The position numbers and the translations under genes were made by a program. Of a stretch of DNA of 50,507 nt, positions 39,620 to 47,659 are shown piece after piece. Origin of the DNA: Symsagittifera roscoffensis. Taxonomy: Eukaryota; Xenacoelomorpha; Acoela; Convolutidae. The stretch spans positions 1-50,507 of the forward strand of contig NW_026971574.1 of assembly GCF_963678635.1 (NCBI RefSeq), read 5' to 3'. The notes beneath the pieces are model-generated. The model saw only the letters and a program-made list of their open reading frames with translations, ran no database searches and was not told the origin of the DNA. Positions within the stretch are counted from its first letter, which is position 1. Each line of letters starts with the position of its first letter.

Positions 39620-40544
39620 GCGCTGTTTCTAATCCACCATCAAGGAATGGATCGCGATCTCCGATACATCAGAATTGGAAGTCGTCTCAGATGTGTTCTA
39701 CCATGACAGGGGCCTCGAGTTATCACTCGAGCCAAATGATTCCACATAATCATCTTCCAATCTGTCTGTGATGTTTCTCGACTCCCCGGACAGAATGCTG
39801 TCCCTTGGTCGCTTTGAATCCGACTCCCCGGACAACATTCTGTCTCTTGGTTTTCCTAGCATCGTCTAACCGGACGAATCGTCCTGTACGGGCTCGAAGG
39901 TGCCTGACCCCCCGGACATTGTCTTGTCCCCGGATGAACAATCCGAGATCGGTTCATACTCTTCCCTTGCATCCTTGAAATGTAACTTTCTCGTGAAGCT
40001 GGACTTCGAATTGGCTCTGACTTCTTCAGTGGCTTGGACCTGGGTCGATTTTCGATGTTCTGTTATCAAAGTCCTCAACCAGTTGGTTCACTATCGACCG
40101 GTAATCCCGTTCAACACCTCGACTGCGAATGGTCACTGTCCTCTTCTCTGTTCTCTCAGTGACGGTCAACCGCTGCATTTTTTCCATCTACTCACGAACA
40201 TGCCTATCCACTTCACTATCTAGTAAGTCACAGAGCTTCCCCATGACGTTCGGTGCCACTTTCAAGGTCCTATCTAACAGGGCTATGCTGTTTATACCCA
40301 ACCTGGTAAGCTCTTACTGTACAAGATTGTATCGGACTAGCATATCCAGCGGAACAGGCTCACCCATGCCAAAAACCTTAATCTCAGCGGCCGTCTCCAC
40401 CGGAAGTTCAGAGTGTCCTGGTATAGGATGCCCTGACTTATCCAGCCAACTAGTGAGTGGTAGTTTATCGTAGGTCTCCTTATCTAGGAATGAAAATCCG
40501 TCTTTGATATCCGCTTGGTTAGCCTGCTTCTCTTCTAGGCGCTG
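39620..40544 (-). pseudogene. Element B long acidic linker between RNase H and integrase
   Basis: After one stop the coding stretch resumes (EEKQANQADIKDGFSFLDKE, TSWLDKSGHPIPGHSELPVE). It becomes polar and acidic, with several stops and shifts (for example 40275-40330 and 40180), and ends in Ser/Asp/Glu-rich sequence (SFGSSDNSRPLSW before a TAG). The length, about 300 codons, exceeds the usual RNase H to integrase spacer of Ty3 elements. A 42-bp tandem repeat sits in it at 39781-39948. No enzymatic motif. Confidence 0.6.
39781..39948 (-). repeat. 42-bp minisatellite inside element B linker, four units
   Basis: On the plus strand, ACTCCCCGGACAG-like words begin at 39781, 39823, about 39865 (CTAACCGGACGAATCGTCC) and 39907 (ACCCCCCGGACAT), an exact 42-bp spacing. 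In the minus-strand coding frame the unit reads PRDRMLSGESDSKR and RPRDSILSGESRN, a 14-residue repeat. The two right-hand units in the minus orientation (39781 and 39823) are most alike. It expands the linker in whole codons. Confidence 0.8.
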
Positions 40545-41149
40545 TTAGAATTCTGTCTTTTTACTGAGACTATCAGCATTCTGGTGCTTGTCACAGGTAC
40601 GGTGCTCCATGATCATGTGGTATCCATCTAAGCGCACGATCCAACCACCAATATAACTATAGTCCATCGAAAAGGTTTTCAACCAGGCAAGGGCACGATT
40701 ATCCACACGCAACTTGAAGGGATCACTCCCCAAGTAGGCCCTTTATCTTTCCATTAAAGTGATGACCGCGAACATTTCCGCTTTTGGTGCTCCGTACTTC
40801 TTATCAGTATCGCTCAGGACGTTACTTCCGTAGGCTATCGGACGGAGAACCGTTCTCCCGTTCCACTCTTGCTCCTGGTGAAGTATGCCCGACATCGCAA
40901 CCACTGGTGCATCCGTGTCTAACACAAATATCCCTTCTCTGTTGGCATGCCGAGGACCGGTGCCTCACAAAATTCACGTTTAATGTTTTCAAATGAAACT
41001 TGTGCCTCATCAGTCCAAGAGAATTTTTTGCCCTTGTTTCTCATCAATTGCTGCATGGGGTATATTTTATCGGCGTATCCCTTGATGAATTTTCGATAAT
41101 AGCTAGCAAACCCGAAAAAGATGTGTGTCTGTCTTAGGTGCCCTCCAGG
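40545..41149 (-). pseudogene. Element B connection region and RNase H
   Basis: RT connection pieces (SYYRKFIKGYADKIYPMQQL and FSWTDEAQVSFENIK) lead into RNase H. LDTDAPVVAMSGILHQEQ holds the first catalytic Asp (codons near 40912-40922). The frame continues with RPIAYGSNVLSDTDKKYGAP and AEMFAVITLMER (catalytic Glu), then a TAA near 40743. It resumes with RVDNRALAWLKTFSMDYSYI and IMEHRTCDKHQNADSLSKKT, ending at a TAG/TAA near 40545. The DTDA...E...VDN...NADSLS series is diagnostic of a Ty3/gypsy RNase H with its C-terminal tail. Confidence 0.88.
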
Positions 41150-42429
41150 TCAAGACTGCTTCGACCGCTTCGGGATCCGGTCTCACTTCATGCTTATCCA
41201 CCAGGAGGTTCAGATATTTTATGGAGCCTCTGAGGATTTTCACACTTTGAGGGTTTACACTTCAGACCCGCCTGCTTCATGCAAGTAAACACCTCATCCA
41301 ACCTCTCTATCTGACATCATCGACATAACACATGATGAAGTTCCCGTATTTCTTTGTTACATTCGTGAGTGCCTGGGCCATAAGTCGCTGGAATGTGGCC
41401 GTCGCGTTGCACAATCCGAACGGCATCCTCTTCCACCGGAACAATCCCAGCTCGTACACGAAGCCCGTTTTCTCCCGATCTTGCTTTCTGAGTGGCACTT
41501 GCCAGAACGCAGAGACCAAATCCAACGTCTTGAAGAACTTCGCGTCCCCCAGCTTGGAAAAGTTCTCACCGATGCGAGGAATCTGGTACTGCGTTGAAGT
41601 AACGGAAATCACAACAAAACCTGAGTTGCCCCATTTTTTCTTGGCCATTACCACGCCACAAGCCCACGGGGACTGCGACGGCTCAATCATGTCGTACTCC
41701 ATTAACATCTCGATTTCTTTCCTGCACGCATCCGACTTATGTGGGGTAATTATCCTCGTACCTTCCCTATGAGGTACCGAGCCCTCTTCCATCTTAATCT
41801 CGTGTTCTACAAAATTGCAGCAGAATATGTCGGCCATATGCTTCGAAGAAACGTCTGCATTCCGATTTAACACCGCCCTTAGCGAATCTAGTTCTTTGTC
41901 CCATATTTTACCCTTCAAATCTTCTATCTCGGGCAGGACAGATTTATTTGCTGCTAACTCTGTTTCTGACGGTCTCTCGGAAAAATTCGAACAACAAGAC
42001 AACCCATCATCTGTCTACGACTTCATTGAAAACAATTTCTTCGAAGATTTCAATTCACTCATTCCTGGTTTGCGTGCAAGGGACATTTAGTTACATCAAA
42101 CTTTTTCAAGTTCTCCACACTCCGGAAGTCTGTGTTCAGAGGCAATTCGTAGCCAAGTTCCTTTCCCCTCTGTATTTTCACTATGGTTGCTTCTGTGTTC
42201 ATTAAAACACTCACACACATTCCGCTCTGAGTGAGTGAGAAGCTTCTTTCTAAGATAGCCAAGCTTTTACTGTTTGGATTTGGTACCAAACACTCCTGTC
42301 TGTCATTACTCATCCTAAACGTCGCTACTACAGTTTGGTTTGGCTTCAATCTAACTGCTCGATCAGGAAAAATCGGCACCTTTGCTTGGTTAGTTAGGAT
42401 CCTATTTAGAGGTTTCTTCTCATACTTTA
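41150..42429 (-). pseudogene. Element B reverse transcriptase
   Basis: N-terminal linker in the 42556-42059 frame (LVPNPNSKSLAILERSFSLT), then a TGA and shift near 42060, a stop near 42022, and the main frame 42002-41307. RT motifs in order are EIEMLMEYDMIEPSQSPWAC, a scrambled fingers region (FVVISVTSTQYQIPRIGENF, apparently shifted out and back), catalytic KTLDLVSAFWQVPL, MPFGLCNATATFQRLMAQAL, and catalytic YVDDV at 41311-41330. The residues normally following YVDD are missing and a TAG comes next. The thumb continues in other frames to about 41150 (DEVFTCMKQAGLKCKPSKCE). Both catalytic Asp motifs survive, but the gene is not translatable. Confidence 0.9.
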
Positions 42430-42799
42430 TCTCAGGATTTTTGATCATAATCAACTCGTCATTGAGGTCGATCGTGACATCAAAGTTGCATACGAAGTCC
42501 CTCCCCAGGATGAATTGATCGGATTCGTCCAATTTTTCCACTACCAGTAAACTCATCCAAAAATGTCTTACTCCCAGATGCAGTGATATAATCGGGGTCC
42601 GCCCTGTTAATAGATCGCCCCCTGATTGGCAGCTGCCAGTCTGATTTTTGTCGGTATCAGATCCGACCTGTCGAAGCCCATGTCAGTCCACGTGCTGACC
42701 GGCGTGACGCTGACCACTGCTCCCGTGACTAACTTCCTTTTACTGGAAGTTGTCTGCCCTGCACATCTAGCACATATGCTGCCAGATCGGCTTCGCAAC
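42430..42799 (-). pseudogene. Element B retropepsin-like aspartic protease, broken
   Basis: Upstream frame ends HIGCEADLAAYVLDVQGRQLPVKGS with a TAG just after. The next frame has LVTGAVVSVTPVSTWTDMGF, where retropepsins have L-(V/L)-D-T-G. A small deletion at about 42735-42742 has removed the catalytic Asp codon and shifted the frame. A second shift at about 42608 follows NQGAIY. The C-terminal ILGRDF motif (FILGRDFVCNFDVTIDL, from about 42512) is intact in the frame of 42556. Retropepsins cleave Gag-Pol as dimers through the Asp of DTG, so this copy cannot be active. Confidence 0.8.
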
Positions 42800-43585
42800 C
42801 TATGTGGACCACATCCTGTTCAAGCATGGCATTGTGTCCGATTCGTCGCACCTTCAGCGCTTCTTGACCAATGTATATCCGGCCTATCTGATCACTCGCA
42901 TCAGTCACGTGAGCATTCGTGTAGATATTAATGTCGTCCACATTCATCAGAATCAGATATGGGCCATGGACTTCGATGCAATGTCCACCAACTCCCATTA
43001 GCAGTGGATCTCCTGTCGTGAGCAGCGCTCGCACAGCGATGGAGTCCAACATGGGATGCTTCCCCCTCAATTTGTCCGCATAATTGTCCAAGTGTACCAG
43101 CGTATTCTCGGACGGTTCACTCAAGTTCTTGACCACCTGGTGTTCTGCGATTGAAATAATGGAAATTATCTTCGTTCCTTCTTTCGTCATGTCAAAAAAT
43201 TTGCACGACATAACATTTAGCTTTAGTCCCTGTTTTCTGGGTTCCTCTTTGTCCTCATCTTTCGTTGTTTTCCTCAGAATATCAATTTTTTCCCAAGTAT
43301 CTGTTTTTCCGACCTTACTCATTGCTGAACTTCTTTCGTGGCTAGCTCTTGTTGGACATTCTGTAACGCTGTCCTTGCCGCCAAACCATAATCCAATTTG
43401 AGCGGGCTGGCCGACTCTGCCTTCAGGCTCGAGGCTACCAACTCATCAGGCGAGGTCTTCACCTTCTTAGTCGTAAACTGCTTGGGGTCGTCTCTTTTCT
43501 CCTCGTTAATCAGACGTGTTCGACTGGCTTTGACGCCCGAAAAAGCCTCTTCATGGCGGGGATGTTTCGCGTCCGCTACCGCATC
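42800..43585 (-). pseudogene. Element B region between nucleocapsid and protease
   Basis: Continues the nucleocapsid frame (DAVADAKHPRHEEAFSGVKA, LAARTALQNVQQELATKEVQ) to TGA 43319-43321. It then shifts to the frame 43322-42729 (KQGLKLNVMSCKFFDMTKEG, VHLDNYADKLRGKHPMLDSI, EVHGPYLILMNVDDINIYTN, QIGRIYIGQEALKVRRIGHN). This long domain is not one I can name. It sits where a protease N-terminal extension or Gag-Pol spacer would be. It is clearly coding in origin and contiguous with the protease. Confidence 0.55.
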
Positions 43586-43939
43586 TCAAAATTGAGTGCA
43601 AACCGGCTTTAAGTGTCCCTCCAAGTTACAGGAGAAGCAGCTCGGTCCATACTTCATTATGAGTCTTTTAAGGTACTCTTCGTGGTTCTCCTCGGTCGCA
43701 TCAACGTCATCGAGAAAGTGGCCTATCGCCTTCATGTTCTGTTTGTAAGCAGAACAGGCGGAAACATGGTGGTCCATCGAGCCACAACTCGCACATGATC
43801 TCCTCTTATTCATGTCGTCACCAGGTCTGTACCGACTGGAAATCGCGCCAGTGTTTGTTCCGCTGTAGTTGCCATGATTGCTGTAACGGTTTTGCGCCCT
43901 CGGTTTTCTGAGCAAGTACTCACACGACTTCATACGCAA
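43586..43939 (-). pseudogene. Element B gag nucleocapsid, two CCHC zinc knuckles
   Basis: 117-residue frame. The first zinc knuckle is CASCGSMDHHVSAC and the second is CFSCNLEGHLKPVC. Both fit C-x2-C-x4-H-x4-C exactly, with about 37 residues between them. The basic segment RKPRAQNRYSNHGNYSGTNT precedes them. CCHC knuckles bind the element RNA for packaging. The frame stops at TGA 43586-43588, but the same frame is open immediately afterwards to another TGA at 43319-43321. The first stop is therefore a point mutation inside a longer protein. Confidence 0.85.
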
Positions 43940-44623
43940 AGCATCGGCGTGGGTACCTGGTCAAGCGACGGGATGAAGTGTGTGGCTAGCATGGTTTTCA
44001 GCTCATCACTCGTTACTTCATCCATGAACTTCGAGGCAATCGCTAAGTTCCGCTCCGATATTCTCTCATCGGGATTGCTTCTCCTCCTGAGTAATTCAAG
44101 GTCATCCAAAAATTTGATTATGGATTCGTCATCTCTTTGACGCTTTTTTTTCAACTTCACCATAGCCTGATGCCATTGTACCCCAGAGCCGAAACGAATC
44201 AGCAGGATGTCGAATATCTTGTGAGCGCTGTCTCGTTCATTGCCCCTTTTCGCCATTACTAAAGATAGGGTGGTACCCTCCAGGTTGCTTGTCAGTGCGC
44301 TGCCTTCCTGTTTCTTTGAGAGATTATACTCTTCAAAGTGCAACCTCAACACCTCAATCCAAGTATCGATGCAGCCATCTGACTCGTCTTTGTATGATTT
44401 CGGCTTTTTGAGTGTCCTTCTTAAACCTCTCTCCTCTCTCAGTTGACTTTGAGAGCTTGCTGATGAATGTTTCGAGAGATATGTTCAGAGGCTCAAACAT
44501 CGAAGCATACATCGTTGTGTCCTGCGAGACAATAGTCAGATCTGGCACTGATCTGGCTTGTGGCACAGTGGGCAACCGTGTCTCCGGGTGGCATCTGCCT
44601 CCGGCGGGACCGGGTTTGTCCAA
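43930..44623 (-). pseudogene. Element B gag, capsid-like region
   Basis: Two overlapping frames. Down to about 44400 the protein is in the frame of 44623 (PLNISLETFISKLSKSTERG). A shift near 44400-44410 moves it to the frame that continues to 43930 (TWIEVLRLHFEE, LSLVMAKRGNERDSAHKIFD, ILLIRFGSGVQWHQAMVKLK, RRRSNPDERISERNLAIASK). The helical composition, the F-x-x-L...RFG core and the position directly before the zinc knuckles fit the retrotransposon Gag capsid family (retrotrans_gag type). It ends about a residue or two before the next frame begins at 43939. Confidence 0.7.
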
Positions 44624-45096
44624 CCTAGCATCGATGGGGCTGCCCTGGGCCGTTCCCTTTGCTTAGATTCATAACTCGTTCTCGAGCTTTGCTGGGCACC
44701 GGCAATGCTGCTTGTCCCGTCTCCATCATTTGCCTGGCGTGAGCTCTCCCATGGGGCGGAACGCTCCTCTCGTCTGCTCCCGTTTAAGTTCTCCTCAAGC
44801 TTCCGCATCATCAGGTCAGATATGGCATTCAACCTTTTTGCCAGGATAGTCATCATATGAGCATAGGTATTGTCGTGATCGTTCAATATTCGCTCGATCT
44901 CTCTTGTCATCCTAACCTCTCTTTCCTCTGACTCCTTGTTTGCCTGAGCCAAGCTCTCCGCCAGGTATTGATCGGTGCTGCTAATCAATTGAGCCTGATC
45001 GACTCTCGCCTGCGACTTCACGTTTGTCAGCTCATCTGGCAATTTCTCTTGACCCTGGTGAGCTCTCTCCTCGACTCGATCTAAAATCTTAGTCAT
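44536..45096 (-). pseudogene. Element B gag, coiled-coil-like middle region
   Basis: 186-residue frame. The first half is rich in Glu, Arg, Gln and Leu in a coiled-coil pattern (VEERAHQGQEKLPDELTNVK, then VRMTREIERILND and MMTILAKRLNAISDLMMRKL). The second half is polar and disordered (GSRREERSAPWES, QQSSRTSYESKQRERP). It ends out of frame. A +1 shift leads into 44354-44623, which carries the next Gag part (DTTMYASMFEPLNISLETFI). Structural role in particle assembly is inferred from position. Confidence 0.6.
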
Positions 45097-45102
45097 GTCC
45101 CC

Positions 45103-45850
45103 TCACAGTTCTTCCAGGCCTGTCATTACGCCAGCAAATATGTCACACGATGCTGGGCTTAGACCCACAGAAGATGAAGTCAACTGCGGTTGTAGACTGG
45201 TACTCGATGGCGCAAAGCCCTTTTGCTTGCCAATCGACATCATCAAGCTGTCGAACGTCGAGGATACTCACACAGTTATCCCATCACAGTTATACCATAG
45301 CTTTTGTTGGCTCTCGAACCCGTTTGTTCTTCACTCGGTCTTATACTCGACATCATCGCATTCTTGATCTGTTTGACCATAGATGATTGTTCTTTTCTCC
45401 ACTCATGACTCTTAGTCTCTGATTTGGACGTTCCCCTGAAAAACACTTCTTCTCGCTGTTCGACCTCGGAACGCTCCAGAGCCTCCTCCGTTCTTTCGAC
45501 TTCCTCCCGTTCGAGATCCTCGCCTGGCTCAAAGTCGGGTCGGATGAGCTTTTGTTCCCCTTCGTCGAAAGGGTCCATAAGCGCTTTGCTCGCGGGTGCG
45601 GCCTCGGAACTTCCCTCTTGATTGCCATCGAGCCTCTTCTCGCTTCTTAGTTTCATTCCGCTCACTGAAAGATCAGCTTGACCTTTCGTCGATTCTTTGT
45701 CAGCAAAAACGTCGGAAATGCTGCTAAAGGAAGATTGGCTACGCCTAGTTTTAAACTTTCGCGCGCTTCCCTTTCTCACCCTGGGAATTTTAGTAGTTAA
45801 TCCTAACGAGTCTCTCGCTGCGTACTTTGTAATAAGTCGTAATATTCGTA
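45103..45850 (-). pseudogene. Element B gag, N-terminal region
   Basis: Frame open from about 45850, without an upstream ATG, down to the stop at 45276. Residues include RRSQSSFSSISDVFADKEST and the first in-frame Met in SGMKLRSEKRL, followed by a very acidic segment with EPGEDLEREEVERTEEALER. After a shift, the frame continues from an ATG at 45240 (MSIGKQKGFAPSST) to a TGA at 45103-45105. It then resumes in the same frame at MTKILDRVEE, so that TGA is a single nonsense mutation. The charged, repetitive Glu/Arg stretch is typical of a low-complexity Gag N-terminus. The true start is uncertain because it may depend on splicing or a non-ATG start. Confidence 0.65.
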
Positions 45851-45882
45851 CAATTTAATGGCAATGCACACGTTGCCTAATA

Positions 45883-45950
45883 CACTCACTGAGGCCTTCT
45901 TCTAGGTGTCCTGTGATCGCCCGAGCTGTCTTACTAAGTAGCTCTAGGCA
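45883..45950 (-). other. 61-nt coding-like module with splice-donor consensus, copy 3
   Basis: Minus-strand bases 45950-45890 read CLELLSKTARAITGHLEEGL plus one base, followed by GTGAGTGTATTAGG (45889 downward). It lies between the element B gag start and the right inverted-repeat arm, 188 bp from copy 2 in the same orientation. It is the most diverged of the three, yet still without an indel and with the donor sequence unchanged. If used as a donor, it could splice a leader exon into element B gag, whose frame lacks an upstream ATG. Confidence 0.38.
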
Positions 45951-46070
45951 ACCTCTGAACGAAAGTTTCTAAAAACTACGAAAAAGCTCTCCCACAATCG
46001 GAAGGCCCTGAGTGCACGAGAGCAGGGAACAATTTTTTTTCTTCTCAAGTGAGTGTGTATTTGCCTAATA

Positions 46071-46138
46071 CACTCACCGAGATCTTCTTTTATCTGTTCC
46101 CGGATTACGCGAGCTTCCCTATTAAGTAGCTCAAGGCA
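46071..46138 (-). other. 61-nt coding-like module with splice-donor consensus, copy 2
   Basis: Minus-strand bases 46138-46078 read CLELLNREARVIREQIKEDL plus one base, followed by GTGAGTGTATTAGG. It is in a frame open from about 46190 (FFLMLFWLCG precedes it) and, if not spliced, continues to a stop at 45944. It lies at the inner end of the right arm and pairs with copy 1 (34710-34775) in the left arm. Confidence 0.4.
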
Positions 46139-46380
46139 ACCACACAACCAAAATAACATCAAAAAGAAGTTTGTTCCGGTACTTCTGATAGACCCGATCT
46201 ATAATCCAAAGGTGATCCCAAATTTGCGGGTCAAATGCGTTTCTGTGATCCTAAATAACGTGCCCGTTGGTAGTTGACATTTTTTCCGACTCTAGATGGA
46301 TATTTTAGTTGCTCAAATTGCCCCTGGAGGCACCCCTAAGTTTTCAACAGGGATGATTGTTGAGGGGCTTAAGTCACTCC

Positions 46381-46874
46381 GGAGGGTTAGTTCGGATGGT
46401 TGTTAAGACACTTAGCTTACCTCGGAGGGTTACTCCGGAGGGTACCTTAATAACCCTAGTTACTTCGAAGGGTCCCCTTAAACTCACTAAGGAGGATCAA
46501 TAAGAGGCTTAATACACCGGTGGTTTACTTCGGAGGGTTCCTTCAAAGTTTGAAATTTTTCGATCTCACTTGGAAGGACCTCCAATTAGTCTCAAAGGTG
46601 TCAAAACAAGCTAAATTTTCTTTGGGGGGTTGTTTTAATTTCCTCGGAGGGTCTCGTGGAAAGTTTCCACTAAGGAGTGTTGCTAAGGAGCTTAGCTGAC
46701 TCCGGAGGGTTACTTCGGAGGGTTCCCGAAAAAATCGAGAAAACGGGTTATTCTACCATGACAAAGCCTCCGAATGCGGTCTAACTGACTTAAAACCAAG
46801 TTGGCTGACACGGTCAAACTTCCCAATAGGATAGAAAAGGGTGATCTTATCAAACTTTTTGCCGCTCGGAGGGT
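46381..46874 (+). repeat. GGAGGGT motif cluster in right arm
   Basis: Eight exact GGAGGGT words begin at 46381, 46424, 46437, 46532, 46646, 46704, 46717 and 46868, often as pairs 13 bp apart (46424/46437 and 46704/46717) in the context CTCCGGAGGGTTACTTCGGAGGGTT. Near-matches fill the gaps (46411 TCGGATGGTT, 46467 TTCGAAGGGT). The surrounding sequence is GC-rich and partly tandem. It mirrors the left-arm cluster. Confidence 0.85.
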
Positions 46875-47659
46875 TCCCTAACATTTGGACCCTCAGAACC
46901 AACAAAATCTAAAAACAATTTTCTTTACCGAGGTTAACAACCTAAAAACGTTTGAGGTCAGGGAAAATGGTCAAAAACGTCGACTTATGGTACCAAAATT
47001 ATCCCGATCGGTTGGCTAGTCTTCGAGAAATCACCAAAAACGCGATCGTCAAAATGGCCTTTTTTCACCACCTATATATGTTCTGAAGACTTTTCCGCAA
47101 TTTTAAGTGAAAAGGCCTTAAAATAAATGAAACGAGCGTAGTAGCCCCGAACAGCACTGGCTTATTTCAAAAACCGGACCAAAGTTAGTTTGGAAACAAA
47201 AAAATGGCCAATAACTATCAAATTTGGACCCTCCGATTCCTTCATTTTCCAATCTTTAAGTCGTTAGTTCTATCCACGCAGCTAATCGAGGGCTACTCAA
47301 AATCTCTCTCGCAACCGGGCACGTTATGCTAGCACGCTCCTTACGCAAATTTTTTTTTTGCTCTAACTCTGAAAACTCAAAAACTCGATCCCCAAAACAG
47401 ATTGACAGAATTCGGAAAATTATCAAAATTTTGACCGAATTTTTTTCTAACTGCTACTGAATCCTTTTTCGCGCGGTTTATTTGGTCAGGGTGATCGAAC
47501 TACGTAGTAACTCCCTGTATAATAGCTTCTTGCTGTTCGAAAAAGCTCGGTTATCCAAAATTTTGTGTGTCTACAGTTTGGTCGAAAATCAATAATTTTC
47601 GGCAAAATTGGGGTGTTTCAGGGTTCTAAATAAGAGATAAGTGATATATAGTAGGAATA

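Larger units (their letters stand above)
38556..45850 (-). mobile_element. Element B: truncated, inactivated Ty3/gypsy-type retroelement
   Basis: Minus-strand gag-pol about 7.3 kb long, in the order Gag N-terminal, capsid, two zinc knuckles, protease, RT, RNase H, long acidic linker and integrase N-terminal part. Domain order (RT and RNase H before integrase) is Ty3/gypsy-type. Base composition is far less AT-rich than the flanks. At least ten frameshifts or stops break it, a few residues after the RT active site are missing, the protease has lost its catalytic Asp, and the element stops before the integrase DDE core. No direct LTR pair was found around it. It differs in sequence from element A and is a separate lineage. 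Confidence 0.9.

Noticed and set aside
41332-41772. Plus-strand frame of 146 codons
   Set aside because: Antisense shadow of element B reverse transcriptase. The same applies to most plus-strand frames in 39-45.8 kb.
46381-46874. Telomeric repeat
   Set aside because: GGAGGGT words are irregularly spaced and do not match TTAGG, TTAGGC or TTAGGG arrays.
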